Positions 43,900-56,340 of a stretch of DNA of 64,000 nt are shown here, one piece after another. Position numbers and translations under genes: made by a program. Numbering within the stretch: the stretch's first letter is position 1; each line of letters opens with the position of its first letter. Source of the DNA: Microstegium vimineum. Taxonomy: Eukaryota > Streptophyta > Magnoliopsida > Poales > Poaceae. The stretch spans positions 22,844,227-22,908,226 of the forward strand of contig CM039120.1 of assembly GCA_022036555.1 (NCBI GenBank). Direction: 5' to 3'. The notes under the pieces are model-generated. The model saw nothing but the letters and a program-made list of their open reading frames with translations. It was not told the DNA's origin and did not search any database.

Positions 43900-45030
43900 C
43901 TACCAAAACTCTCCCTCCCCCCCCTTTGGCATCAAAGAAAAACGAAACTGGGCATCTGGAGGCAAAAGTGGAAGAACCGGGGAGCGGTCAAGCACCCTAA
44001 CCCTTTTGACAAGTGGGTCTATCATCTGAACCCTTTCCCCCTGAGTGCTAAACGCGGGATAGGGGAGCCGGGTCGGGGGGACGGGAAAGCTAACTGCCCC
44101 GCTAACCTCTGCCTCAGGGGACTCGGGAGCGGGACTGGTGCTGGAGCGCATTAGGATCCACTCCCCTGACTCTGCGTGCCTCTAGAGTTTGCTGCTTAGG
44201 CAAAATTGGAGAAGATTGAGACTGTGGAAATTCGGTGACAATAGCACTGGAGGAGTAAAAGACTGCTGGAAACTTTGTTTTGTAAAGAGGGGCCCTCAGA
44301 CAAAGAAAACAAAGAGTGGTCCCGACCAGCTGTGGGTTTGTAGCTCCCTTTTGGGTCGCCCTGTAACCGGGTGCAATCCCCTTTTCAGTAGGGGAACGGT
44401 TCCCCCGGTTTAATGCCCACTGAACGACGCGAAAAATTCTCTACTTTGAAAAACCCAAAGGGAGGGGAAAATGGGAGTGAACCCGGGTAGTGAGTGGGGA
44501 AACTGCTGATGGGCCAAAAAGGGGCCAAACCAAATGATGCCCAAAATTTTAGCCGGAGACTGGGGGGGGGTTTGGTCATTCCAGCCCCCCTGAAGCCACT
44601 AACTGTATGGCGGGGGTGGGAGTGACAAAAGGGCCCGGCTCACACGGGGGGGCCACTGAGGGCCAACCGACGCTGGGAGGCCACTGCGGGGCCAAGAGCT
44701 GGGAAGGAAAATTGGGGGGCCAGCGGCTGTGAGGGCAACCCTGGCTCACATTTTGTATATTGGAGCCCAAGGGAACTAAACCCAAAGGGCATCCCCAACC
44801 ATTTCACCCATTTTGGGCCCAAATAAAGGGCCATTTTCTGAGCCTGGAACTACTGGCCAAAAGCTGCAGGCGCGGGGACCAAGCTGAAAGGCGAGCATCT
44901 GCTGCTGCAACCAAGGTGACCGCTGGTAAAACCGTAGCTAAAACTCCTCATTTGCCCCCTGAGATTTGCCTCTGGGCTCGTCCTGTCCTTTTGGGAAACC
45001 TTAAAAAGATTTTAAAAAGTTTTGGGTAAT
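43900..45030 (-). pseudogene. Extra-ORF remnant of A'
   Basis: The minus strand carries blocks shared with A's extra ORF: a Gln-rich region (44960-44850), MALYLGPKWVKW against A's FMAHMMKW, a VTPTPAIQ block (44626-44603) against A's VTPTPAI-stop, and VSFPVPPTR with VRVLDRSPV (44100-43960) near the C-terminus. At two positions where A has TAG, A' has CAG (44901-44899 and 44605-44603, read on the minus strand). This shows the ORF is a shared family component and not unique to A. Confidence 0.75.
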
Positions 45031-46950
45031 TGATGAAACCACGTACTAACCTACTCTAATTTGAGTAGGTTTAGAAAACACTATGGAGAAAAATGAAGGA
45101 GACAAGTGAGGGAGCAAGGTGGAGGTTTGGGAAGAAGAAAACCCAAAAGCTCACACTTGAAATGAAAAAGAAGGTGAAAACCCCTAAGCATTAAAGGGCA
45201 AAGGTATAACCCGAAAATTTCCTTTTTTAGTGAAAATCCCACCTAGGGGGTGTGACACTTTTAAGGTGGGTAATCTTACAAAAAAGAGGGAAAAAAAGTT
45301 AGTGGTTACCCCTTTCAAGTCCCAATTAGTATTTTTTTTTCCCTTAAATTTTGCATCTAATCCTAATGCCCAAAACCCCTTGTAAAACTTTTTAAAATAT
45401 CCCCACACACATCAGAAGCCCAGGAAACCCCGGGAGGTGGCACAGGGAAAAAGGGAAGCAAAGAAAGGGGAATTTTAAATTTTTCAAAGAAGAAGCTCGG
45501 GAACAAATTTTGTTTTAAACCCCGGGAACCCAAATTGGAGATGGTCCGACGGTTTGCTCCTACCCATTTAAAGGCAATAGAGGAAGTTTCCGGACCGAAA
45601 GGCACAGCCCGGGTTTCCCCAGTAAACCCAAAAGAGCTAAACAAAGGGACCCTTTCCGGGACCAGTCGCATGGTCCGGTGGTAAAGGTCAAGGGGAGAGG
45701 TCCGAAGCTCGGGTGCTCCCGGGGTGAAAAGATCAAAAATTTGGGAAAGGGGGCCCCCCCGGACCAGTGGGCAGGTCCGAGGGACAAGCCCGGGAGCTGG
45801 GGCCCGGGAGGTGGGAATGCTACTGGATTCCAAGTTTGGTTGAGAAAAAATGCTAAACCCAAAGGCCCCGACCAAGGCGTCCGAACCAAGGAGAGGGTTT
45901 CCGACGGGGCTTTTCCCAAAGCCACCCAACGGCCCCCCCAAATTCAAAGCTTTCGGACCACCGCTAGGGTTTCCCAGGGTGGCCCCAAAAATGGCCCCGG
46001 GTTTTAGGGTTTTGGGAAAGCCCCAAAAGTGAAAAATGGCTAAATTCTTTAAAGGAGGCTTTTTAAAGGGGGGTGCGGCGGGTTTAAAAGGGACTCTCTT
46101 TTGCACTTTTGGCTTTTTGCATACTCTTGTGAGAAAAAACCACACACATTTCCCACTCATCCAAAATTGATTGTTCATTCTTTTAGTGAGTTGAGTGATC
46201 AAGTGCATTGCATGATTTTAAATTCATCTTATGGCAGGGGGAATTTGAAAACCCGCTGTAAGTTTTCTTGTTTCCCCGGGTGATTCCATCCCCTAGAGGG
46301 TTTTGGGAGCAAGCGGGTTGTTTTAATCGACAAGTTTGGGTGATTGTGCTTCGTCGACAAAGGGGAAGTTTGTGGGGGGTTTTTGTCCTTCCCCGGGGGA
46401 GACCCGAAAAAGGAAACCCCATTTTGGGTTTGGGCACGGTCTTTGGGGCCCCTTTTGTTGTGTTGGTTGTGCGGAAACCGGGGGTGAGGGTTTGGGCGTG
46501 TGATGCCAATCAGACTCGTGAACCCCAAGTGAGTGAGCTGACACAACGAGGCGAACCCTATTTGGCAAACTAGTGCCCCTGGGGAGAAAAATAAAGTGTC
46601 AACTCTTTTGGGTCTCCCTTGTAAATTTTTTTGGTGATCTTGGAGTTCATTGATTGGCTCATTACCTCGACATGCGGTATAATCAAACCCCAACCCATCT
46701 CTTTCCCTACTTGCTTAGTATATTAGGGGGGTGCCTAGAGGGCTTCAAAAATTGTGCTAGGAATTTAGTGCCTTAGAGCAAAACAGGGGAGAAATTGTGG
46801 TTTTGGTTGGTTGCATCTTTTTAAACAAACTAGTGCAATCCTAGCTTTTTCCCCTAATCTTTTTCTAACCCGTTTTAGTTTATTTAAAATTTTCAGGGTT
46901 TAAAGGGTAAACCCCCCCCCCTTTAAACCCCTTTGGGTTAGGACCTTACA
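45031..46950 (+). repeat. 5' LTR of element F
   Basis: Starts TGATGAAACC and ends CCTTACA just before the PBS. The R/U5 half contains blocks familiar from Opie/Ji LTRs: GGGAGAAAAATAAAGTGTC, GATCTTGGAGTTCATTG, TTGCTTAGTATATTAGG and TAGTGCCTTAGAGCAAAAC. The U3 half (45540-45960) has degraded CCGGACCA/GGTCCGA motifs. A TATA-like TTTAAAAG lies at 46083. Confidence 0.7.
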
Positions 46951-46952
46951 CG

Positions 46953-46963
46953 TGGTATCAAGC
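46953..46963 (+). other. Primer-binding site of element F
   Basis: TGGTATCAAGC two bases after the LTR end; the expected TGGTATCAGAGC with a small deletion, likely an error. Confidence 0.75.
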
Positions 46964-46999
46964 TAGTAAAAACCAAATTTTAATTTTAGGGTTAACAAC

Positions 47000-48290
47000 C
47001 TACGTGTCACATTTGGGTCATACAACAAAAATGAAGAAACCACCAAATTTGAAAAGGTTTTCCCAAATAGGGTATTTTGGGAAAATCAACATACCGCACA
47101 CATCAATTTAATTAGGGGGGGGGGGCCAAGGTGTGGCTCATGGTGGACAAGAATTTGAGGGTTTCCAATTGGAGGCCCAACTCCACGAGAGGGAAAAGAA
47201 GCTTCAACCCAACAAGACATTGCCTTAGTGTATCCAGGGGTCCTTGAAGAGAAAGCCCTTTTAGCAAAACAAAAATTTTAGAGAGTGCTCATGAGGCCCT
47301 TTGGGGAAGCTTGAGGAAAACTTTGAGGGGGAAAACAACCCTCAAGGGAGTAAGGGATACAATTTTCAAGGGGAAATTTTTCAAGCTTCAAGAAGAAGGG
47401 TGATGAAAATTCCGGGAAAAGTTTCATTGGCTTCAAGTGCAGTCAATGATCTCATGGCTCTTTTGGGTTTAAAGGTTTTAGGACAAGGACTTCTCCCCAC
47501 AAGTTCTTTTAGGGGTCTTCCATCCCGGGTTTTACACCCCTTTTGACCTTGATTTTGAGAGGTGGGCTAAACACCATACTCCAAAACAAGTCTTGGGGGA
47601 TGTGGGTTTACTTTAAGATGCTTATCGGAAAAACAAGGAAAGAAAGACCCAAAAAGGAAACAAAAGGAGAAAGAAGAAGAGCATAGCCCTTTAAGGCTAC
47701 TTCTTTTACACAAGAGCAAAAGGGAAGAGCAAGATTGAAGAATCTAAATGAAAGTGAAGACCAAAGGCAGTTAAAAACCGGGGGTTAGGAGGAAATGGGG
47801 TCTCTTTTTGGGGGAAATTTTTGGGGAAAATTTTGAAGAAAAAAGGGGTATGGTGCAAGAAGGGAAAAAGACTTCTTTTAAAATCATGAAGAACCCAAAG
47901 GGAAATGCTTCAATGTGGAATTTTGATCAACCCCATTGCTTTTATTTCCCTTTCAATAGGGACAAGATGATTAAAGATCACAAGAAGAAAGGCAAAAAGA
48001 GAATAAGCCCCCTTTTTTGAAACAAAATACAAAACAAGAAAAGGGGTAATCCCATATTGTCCCCTTTTGGGTATGAAATTTTTCTTGGTGATGAAATGAC
48101 AAAAAGAAGAAGCCACTACCAAAAAAAGGCTTTTTCAAGCCATTGCCCAAAGAGGGGCAAGAAGTCTCTATTTACCCAAACCATCATCATTCTTTTCATG
48201 GGTAAGTTTCCCCTAAGGAAATTTTTTCCCTCATGCGGTGAGAGTGAAGCATAAATGATAGTGAGGAGCGCGAAAACAAAGGGGGAAAGT
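47000..48290 (+). pseudogene. gag: gag remnant (element F)
   Basis: Plus-strand fragments of a SIRE-type Gag: KFEKVFPN (47049), a GKFSSFK-like run (47375), LPSRVLHPF-like text (47510), LILRGGLN (47550), NKSWGM (47588), SFTQEQKGRARLKN (47702) and FGENFEEKRG (47816), followed by Lys-rich sequence to 48180. Frames shift repeatedly. A CCHC knuckle could not be located. Confidence 0.6.
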
Positions 48291-48304
48291 ACCCTGTTTT
48301 TCAG

Positions 48305-50040
48305 TGTTGGGACAAGTGATTGCCCAACACATGAGGATTTAGTTTGAGTGGCTTGATTTTAACCCAGGGCGAAAGGAAAAGTATCCTGTCTATCCTTGTG
48401 GGTGCAGGTGCTATCCTAAATGACAGTGGGCCCCAAAGGCGTGGAGAAGGGCGAGTAGAGGCTTTTCCCAAAAATCGAATTTGGGCCCCGGGGCGGGGAA
48501 GGGCGGAAGCGGGGCTCGGACTTAGGGACCAAAGGGGGGCCCAAACGACTAGCTGTGGGGGCTAGTTTTGGCCCGGCAAGTGCAGAAACATGGAGGTAAA
48601 ACCGAGTTGACCGAGTTTAAAACATGGACTGCAGGGCGCGTGGGGGCTCAGGGACTCGGGGTCCGACCCGGGCGAAACAAGGTGGGTCGCGCGAGTGGTT
48701 TTTTTGGGGTTTTTTCCCAAAAAACCATCTCCTCGGTTTTTTGGGGTTTAGACCAAACAAAACTAGGGGGCGTATGTTTTGGCCCAAAGCTACCGGTGGC
48801 GGTTTTTCCCGGGTTTGGGCCTCAAAAAACCCCGGGGGAGCTTCCGACAAACGGGGATGGGGACGTGGCGGAAAACCTGGGGGTTGCGTCAAGGCGACGG
48901 GCCAAACTCCCGGCAAAGGGAAACAGGGGCCCTTTCCTTTCAAATCGACGAAATATTTTTTCCCGGGGCTTGGACGCAAACCCCTTTGGGCTAGGTAGTT
49001 TTTACTTTATTATCTACCGGGGGGCTTTGGGGAAAAAGCCAAAGCCCTGTTTAAAAAAGGAAGATGGGGGATCCCATCCTCACCTTTTTATTTCTCTCTA
49101 TCCCCCTATTCCTAAATTTTTTCCCCCCCTAGCTTCTTCTTGCTTGAGATCCACCATGTCACCGTGTAAAGAACTTGTGAATTTTTGCAAGGGAAACGGA
49201 AAGGGCCGTAACCTCTATAAGCCCTGGGGCTTCCCATTTTTTGATCGTTCCCCCCGTTTTTCTTGTGTTCTTCGCGTTTTTGGGTTTTCCCCCTTTTTCC
49301 CGAATGATTTCCCCTTTGAAGGGAGTAGCCCCTTGCAAAAACCTTTGGAAAACCCAAATTTTCGTAAACGTGAGGACTTCTTTGATTTAAGGAAATTTTC
49401 CTCCCAAAACCCCACGAGTGCGTAGATCGGAGCAAAAAAAAAAAAAAAATTTTTTCCCGGGGTTTGTCCGTTCTTGCCCCTTTTCCCCCCCAAAACCTCG
49501 TTTCCCCCTCAATTCCCCACCAAATTGAGCGTTTAATTTTTTCGGGGTATCTCCTCCATAGCACTATAAAAATGCTACCAATTGGGTTGCAGTGGGGATC
49601 ATTTGGTTAGGATTTGGGGAAATTTTGGGGGAGGAGAAATTTGCTTTTTTTGAGGTTCCTGCGTGCTTTCGGGGGCCCTCGGACGCTCTGAGGGTTTGCG
49701 TCGGACGCTGGGAAAGGTTTTGACGTCAGCACCGTTCCCCCGCTTTTCGGGGTCCTTTTTGTTTTGGGGGTCGGAAAAACTCTCTAGAGTTTCCCCGCCC
49801 AGCGTCCCCCGCGGGGGGTGCGTTTTTCTGTTTTTTTTTTTGCAGGGTAGGCCAAAGGGCGCTCATCCAAGTGTTCGTCCCAAGTTCCATACGCCTCAGC
49901 AGTTCTTTAGCTTTTTGTTAGGGTCTTCTGAAGGCCTGTTTGGGCACTCGCCTATGCACCGCGCCAAACGTCTGACGCCCTGGCCCCCAGAGCGCCATCG
50001 CCTGTCTTTCCCGCGTCCCTCCCCCCCTGCTGTCCACATC
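48305..50040 (+). repeat. 5' LTR of B2
   Basis: Repeated at 58052-59785: shared words include GATTTAGTTTGAGTGGCTT, GACTAGCTGTGGGG, CGGGGGACTTCCGA-like text, CACCGTGTCACCG-like text, AGGTTCTGCGT and TCCGCGTCCGTCCCC. Long minus- and plus-strand ORFs inside it are products of GC-rich, run-expanded sequence. Confidence 0.65.
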
Positions 50041-50379
50041 CAAAGCCCGCATTTGGGCCCCGTTTTTTTTTGGGGGTTTTTGCCCCTTTCTCTAAGGGTT
50101 GAGAAATCCTTCTTTGGGTTTCCGGGATTTTTCCCCCTCTGCCGGGGAGCTTTCATTTGTTCGTTTTTTCCTTTAATCCCCGCCAAAAAGCATTGCTTCG
50201 GGGAAAGGGTTTAGCACCTAGCAACTGGGTTTTTGGGTTTTTTGGGGAAAGTGGGGGGCCCAATATTTTGAGAGAAATTTGAGGCTCCCATTTACCCCCC
50301 TCTGGTCCACCGTTTTTTTCGGTCCTTCAATTGGAAAGAAAAAAGCCGGTTTTAAAGGGTCAAACCCCCTTAAAAACAT

Positions 50380-52139
50380 AAAAAGAAATTTTTTATTTCC
50401 CCGAAGGCGCATGGAAACGAAATTTCTGGTAAACCCCCCTACTTTTCGTGGAACCAACTTTTCCTATTGGAAGGTGCGCAAGTCCGGGTTACCTCCAAGG
50501 GCTTTACACAAAATTTTTTTGGGGGATATTTAGAATGAGAAATACATGGTTCTTTTAGGGTTTGAAACCAAACCCATACCCAGGGAAAGTAACAGCGTCA
50601 AAAAGCAAGAGCCCCCTACATTCTCTTTTCCTTGTCCCGTCCTTTCCCCGAGTTTACGGGGTTTTAGTCTTTAAATACGGGACGGGGGATCTGGCAAAAA
50701 ACCTTGGATAAACAAAGAGGGCAACCCTTAGATTTAAGTCCAACTCTTCGACACGTACCGTAGAGAGTACGGGAAAATTTGCTTAGTTGGCTGCGAATCA
50801 ATTTACGGGTTGTTTTACTCACTTTCCCAAACTATCGCAACAAGAGGTTGCTAATCGAGCCAACTTTCCTTAAATGACATGAGATGGGTAACAACTTTTG
50901 CATGCTATTGATCGGAAAATGTGGGAGATAAGGGGGCTAAAACCCTTCAAGAGTCACCGGGCTATGGGTGCCCTGACCAAAGGGTAGCTTTCAGCAAGCT
51001 CAAGTCCTGGAGATTGACCCACCAGACCTGGGCCCAACCGAAAACCCCCGAAAACCCTCCCTGGCGTTGGTTCTGGCCCCGGCGGGAAAGTCTTTCCCTT
51101 TTCCCCCCCTCTGAACCCCTTTACACCTTTGTTCGCTTTTGTTTGATTTCTGTACAGAGGAACAAGTGGAGGCCTTTTTGGGGATGAAGCTGGCTTTGGT
51201 CTCACCAAGTTTCCCCACGGGTTTCCAAAAAACAACTGTTTGAAACCCTCGGGGTGGGGGCTCAGCCGAGGGGCTACCCTTGCATGGGTGAGGATCACTT
51301 TCCCTCGCAAAACCGGCCCCCAAGAAAGTTGCGGGGGACTTCACCAATGCAAGGACAAGCGCGAGCACCCCCGTTTGGGACAACCCCAAGCCCAAAGGCG
51401 GGTACCAAACCCAAGGTCCTCCAAGAAGGGGATCCCACAAGGTGAAGGCCAACACCGAGCCTTTCCCCGCCTCCCTCAAACGACATCGATGCCCCCTCTG
51501 ACTGAGGTGCTTTTTCAAGCGATGGGTGAGTCGAAGGGAAGGGTTGAGGAAAAAGTTTTAAAAGGCCTATGCTTTTTCCCCCACCCAAGCACGTGGCTTT
51601 TTCACCATGGCGATTGAAAAAGGGAAGGTTTTCAAGCCCCAAGGAAAAGGCCCCCACTACGACTAAGTTTCCCACAAAAAACCCAGTACCCACCCCCCCG
51701 TTTTAGCCCTCCCCCTCAAGATTTAGTCCTGAATACACCTTGAAAGAGCCAGGATGCTTTGCTCAAGCGTCCGCGTGCGAAGGAACGATTTTTTAAGGCA
51801 AGTAAAAATTTTTACCCCTGCATGACTAGAGTTTTTCTAAGGCCCCAGTGGTGGTTTTACCCCAAAAGGGGGGAGGTAGAGTGTGATGCCCTTGGGCCCT
51901 CCACATGTCTAGTCCCTTTTCCCCACTCCAGGGCAAGAAGCACTCCCCCCTTTAGGGGGTCATGAGAAGGGGAAAGGGTAGGCCCAAACTTCCCTTTGGG
52001 TGTGAAGTCTTGCTTTGGCTTTCGTTCTGACGGTACATAAAAGATGCCCGGGTTGTTGTGCTAGAGAAAGGTTTAGCCCCAGATAGCACTAAGAGTTGAA
52101 CGCTTTGGGGGCTTTTGGGGCTTGGATCACATTGTCAGA
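50380..52139 (+). pseudogene. gag: gag 5' part (element B2)
   Basis: NPPTFRGTNFSYWKVR at about 50434-50481 is the characteristic start of a copia Gag (usual form PPxFDGTNFxYWKxRM). After about 50900 no Gag block is readable up to the region matching B1 (52140 on), so about 1.2 kb is unassigned and may include another small insertion. Confidence 0.55.
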
Positions 52140-53060
52140 CAAAAAAAGACAAGAAAGCGTACCGAGGAAGAAAACACCCTACCTTCCCGGGCCATCTTGA
52201 GCTAGGTGTCTTGCGGAGCCCCCGTTGGGAGATGCCAGCCAAAACCAAAAAGGGGTGGCAAACACGGGAGTAGGCCTTTTCTATGTGGGGAAAGGGCGGG
52301 TAGCATGTTCGGTTTAAAAATCGGGGAGGCAGTGGTTTTAAACGAGAATGAAAACCCCCCACAAAACCCCAAAATTACCAAAATCACTCCCCCTAAGCCC
52401 CGACCCCTCTGAGTTTCCCCGTGAGAGATTTGGGTTTTTGAAGAGCCACCCAAAACCCCCACATGTGGGTTGCAAAACCAACCAACTTCCCCAACCCACT
52501 TGAACCCGCCAGACATCTCATGAACCCCTTCCCAAGAAAACTAGAGCCACCCCTCCCAACAAAAGAGTGCCTACCAAAGTGTGGTGAGGTACCAAAAATG
52601 AGTATTGTGGGGCGGGATGGGGACTTTGGGTAGTTTTGCTTTAGGAGGGAAAAGAGAAAGATCGGAGGCAGGTTTAGTTGAACAACCCGGGACATGTACC
52701 AACCCCCGAGTTTTGGGGGGCATAAAACCCAAATTTTGGAGGCCCACTACTAAACCAAAAGGGGCAATGCCTCAAGGTCTAAGGGCCCCAGGGGGCGAGA
52801 CCACGTGTGGTCAAACCCCCGGGTACCGGTCATGACCCAAAAGGCTAAAGGGCCTCGGGTGGTGGCTTCACTCCCCCTTCGCAGCGGACCCCCATTTTCC
52901 CTATCGGGTGAAACGCTAACCCCCCCCTGGGACAGGGGAAATTTTTTGGTTTTTTTCTCCTAACCCATTCTTTGGGGAATTGGGGCAAAACGGTATCCTT
53001 CACATTTACTAACCCCCAGTGTTGGTCCGTTTTTCCCCACCTATTCTTTTTATTGAAGTA
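52140..53060 (+). pseudogene. gag: gag C-terminal part (element B2)
   Basis: Collinear with 19770-20690 of B1, for example CATCTTGAGCTAGGTGTCTT and the knuckle region near 52590-52640 (GAGTATTGTG...GGGATGGGGA), which is broken here but intact in B1. Confidence 0.7.
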
Positions 53061-54360
53061 GGAAGAGGACTGGGGGAGACTGGCTTTTGGGTTTCCCCGG
53101 GGTCACCGGGCCCTATGACCGAAAAGGCCAAGTGGTTCTCCACCTCGACCCCGGCGCCCACAAAACAAAATACATCACTTTGGGGGCAAGAGTAAAGGGA
53201 AGGTTTTTCTCCCCCCGGGGGGCCATCCGAGTCAATTTTTGCTTTTGTCCTCAGGGTGTTGCTTTGGTTTTGGGAAATTTTCCTTTTTTAAACCTTTTCT
53301 TTGATTTCGGGAAATCCTTGATGAAGGTTTTGAAGTGAACTTTAAGCCAAACTTGTCCGGGGTTTTGGATTCTCGTGGTGATCCTTGTTTTGGGGGCCCG
53401 GGGTTTTCCCTCGGGGAATTTTTTCGTGCGGAATTTTTCTAAACCTTCCAGACCCTTGGGGCCAAATTCTTCCTCCGAACTTTGGAAGGGCAAAGGAGAA
53501 ATTTGGGGAAAAATTTAGTTTTTACTTGCTTTCAAAACTTAGCTCAAGGAACCTTATTCCCCGGGTTGCCAAAGCTAAAAATTCGAAAGGAATTTGGGTT
53601 TTCCATCCTTGGGAGACATGGGAAGATTGTTGTCCGCTTTCCCCTCCTTCTAAAGACTGAATCATGAACACTCACCCCGGGGGGCTCTTAAAACATGGAC
53701 ACGGTTTTTCAGCTCGGGTCAGGGCAGAGGGAGGGAAGTGGGGATGTTGTTTTTTGTTTGATGACTTTCTCGAGGTACTCTTGGGGGTTCTCCTTTGGGG
53801 ATAAGGGTGAAGGCCCTTTTCCCCTTTTATCGAGATCTGATTTGAGGGTTTTTTCAGAACGAGCTACCTAAGAAGCCATGAGAGCTTTTCCCAGTGGGCA
53901 ATGGGATAGAAAATTCCCAAAAATCTCACCCCTTTTCAACTCTTTGCTCTTCTTTTGGGGGTCGATCACCAAATTTTCCTCACTTCACACTCCCCCCAGA
54001 ACGGTGTTGTTGACGAAGAAAACGGGCCCTTTTTGGGGGGGCCAGGGCAATGCTCGAAAGAGCAAAAAGGACCCTAGGGGGGTATTTGGGGCCCAACACT
54101 CCCGTTCTGCTGGCTTTTGTTTCCCCAAACGTATTTTTCCCCCAAGCTTTCAAAAAAAAAGACACTATGAGCTCTATTTTTGGGGACCAAACCCCAAAGG
54201 GAAGTAACCCCATGGGGTTTGGGGGCAGGTTTTTTCAATCCTCCAAAAAAAGGGGGGTAATCGGAAAAAATTTGAATCCCCCGGTCTTCTGACATATCTT
54301 TTTTGGGGTTTCTCACTTTTCTTTTCGTGCTTATCGTGCACTTTAAACCTTTAAAACTAA
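53061..54360 (+). pseudogene. pol: Protease and integrase (element B2)
   Basis: Collinear with 20691-21900 of B1. Recognisable text: protease approach (53085-53160), GATGTTGCTTTGG-like text (53255), ACTCCCCCCAGAACGG (53990; the QNGVV block) and CTTTCAAAAAAAAAGAC (54150; FKKKTSYEL). Every frame is broken by run-length errors. It ends at the point where C is inserted in B1. Confidence 0.65.
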
Positions 54361-54408
54361 CCGGAAATGATGGAGACTTGTGAGATTTTTTTCGGGAAAC
54401 TATGCCCC

Positions 54409-54413
54409 GTTTT
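54409..54413 (+). other. Unoccupied counterpart of element C's target site
   Basis: GTTTT in continuous B2 sequence TATGCCCCGTTTTTCCACTA. The left side matches 21915-21931 and the right side matches 29495-29530, the two flanks of C. Confidence 0.7.
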
Positions 54414-56340
54414 TCCACTACTTTTGAAACTTGCCGGTGATGATGAGGTGAAAACTAGCATCTTTTTTTGGGGGAGGAGCAGGGCGACGCCGGTTGGGTG
54501 ACCCGACCCAAATCCACTGGCTGTCCCCGTTGACCCTAACACGTCCCCAACTTTACCAGCAAAGGGCCCCGACCCCACTATTTCCTTTAAAATGGGGCCG
54601 TTCGAGCACTTCCTCAGTCGGTGCCCTTAAACCCGAGGGGGCTTCCCACTGCTGTCGAGGGGGGGGCCAATTCGTCCAGGGAGCCCCCGCCACATACAGC
54701 GGCAGCACCCACCAAGAACATCAAACGGGGACAAACACCGACAGAGTCACGAGGCAGGGGCCCCATCTCTCCACTTTTCTCATTCTCTTTTTTTCGCTTC
54801 TTTTGAGCCCCGAATTTGGGGCAAAAAAAAAAAAGCTTTTTATGGGTTTCCCGGGTTGGTTAAAAGCCCTGCATGAGGGTTTGAAAACTTTGATGAAACC
54901 GCTTTTGGGTCTTAATTTCCCCCAAACCCCCTAAAATTCCCCCCCCTTTGGTAAAAAAGGGTTTTCCAAAAAAACAAAGGAAGAAAGGGGGGTAGTGTGC
55001 AACAAGGCAGGTTTTGGGAGCTCAAGGGTTTTTTCAAAAGGAGGGAAAAAGACAAAAGGAAAAACCCTTTTCTCCCCCTAGCTCATTTAGAAGCCCTTTT
55101 AAACCTTCTAACTTTTTTGCTTTAAAGGGGTTTTTTAAAATTTTTCAAATGGATTTAAAAGTGCTTTCTTAAAAAAGGCCGCATAGAGGAGGGAAATTTT
55201 TAAGTTAAACAACCTCCCGGTTTCAAAACCTGGGTTTTAAACAACAACCCATACAAGGTATGATAGGCCCAAAAACCTTTTTTTTTTTGGGTAAAGGGGT
55301 TTAAAATGGGATGTTAGAAATTTTTTTCTTCCAAGCAAAGGCCCAAAAACACTCTCCTTTTCCAAAAATACAAGGAGATATCACTTTGGGGGGTTCTTCT
55401 CATGCTCTTGTTTTCCAAAATTTGTAGATTTTTATGAGCAAGGAGTTTGAGGATGAGCCCGATGGGAGAGTTGACTTTCTTCTCGGGTTGCAAAAACAAG
55501 CAAACCCAGAAGGGGCTTTTTGGGGACCAAGGCAAGTACAAAGAAGGATATCCCGAAAAAGTTTGACTTGGGGGAGGCCCAAAACCCGACCCTATGGCAA
55601 CTTTCTACGCCTTTTGGGTTAAAAAAGGGGAAAAGGGCGGTGGACTAACCGGTACCGAAGCAAGATTGGGTCCCTTCTTTTACCTTCGGTGACTTGATCG
55701 GAAAATTTTAGTTCGCCGTTGCTTGTGTGCAAAAGTTTTTTTAGGCGTCCCTACGGGCCTTTCGCACAAGCAAGCGGTGAAATCAACCCTGAGGTTCCTA
55801 AAGATTCCCTTTCCCGAATTTTTTCTTTGGTTTTCCCCCTCTTTCCCCTCTTGTGCTTTGGGGGTTACTCGAAAAATTTACTTTTTTTGAATGCTTTTTG
55901 ATCAAAGTCCAATTCTGGGACTTTTCCCCTTTTTTTGGTCTTCATTGGTTTTTTTTTCTTCTCGCAAAACAAACTAGCATGGGACAGCCAAAAGTGGGGA
56001 AGCTGAGTATGTTTTCCCGCCCGGGTAGTTGTTTTCTCTCAGTTGATTTGGATGGTTGCCACTTTTAGAGATTTCGATCTTTAAACTTACTAAGGTGCCT
56101 CTGCCTTTGGGATAGCACAGTGCAATTATGTGGCTAAAAATCCCCGTGCTTCAATTTAAGACCCCAAACACATTGAGCCGCTTTCACTTTTTTTCTGATC
56201 AATACAAGAAGGGCACATTGAAAAATCCCGGGATGTTTAGACCCAAAACCAACTTGCATATTTTTTTACTAAGCCTTTGGGTCAAGTGCATTTTCCCCCG
56301 CCTTCGGGGCCCAGTTGGGTGTTTTCTTTCCCCTTTTTTG
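54414..56340 (+). pseudogene. pol: Reverse transcriptase and RNase H (element B2)
   Basis: Collinear with 29495-31109 of B1 but extending further. Text at 54600-54760 matches the Ser/Pro-rich integrase tail; RT pieces occur at 54990-55500; LCSSTSAI-like RNase H text lies near 56110; and the terminal copia block (FRPKTNLHIFLLSLW...PRLRG, usually LADIFTKPL...LRGELGV) is at 56237-56320. This terminal block is absent from B1. Confidence 0.65.

Larger units (their letters stand above)
42540..45030 (-). mobile_element. Element A': antisense 3' fragment of the element A family
   Basis: The reverse complement is collinear with A from the extra ORF (about 10740 in A) through the 3' non-coding region and PPT and into the LTR U3. 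It ends at about 42540 on the LTR side and is cut at 45030 by the LTR of F. Homopolymer errors are frequent, but word order is unambiguous. Confidence 0.85.
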
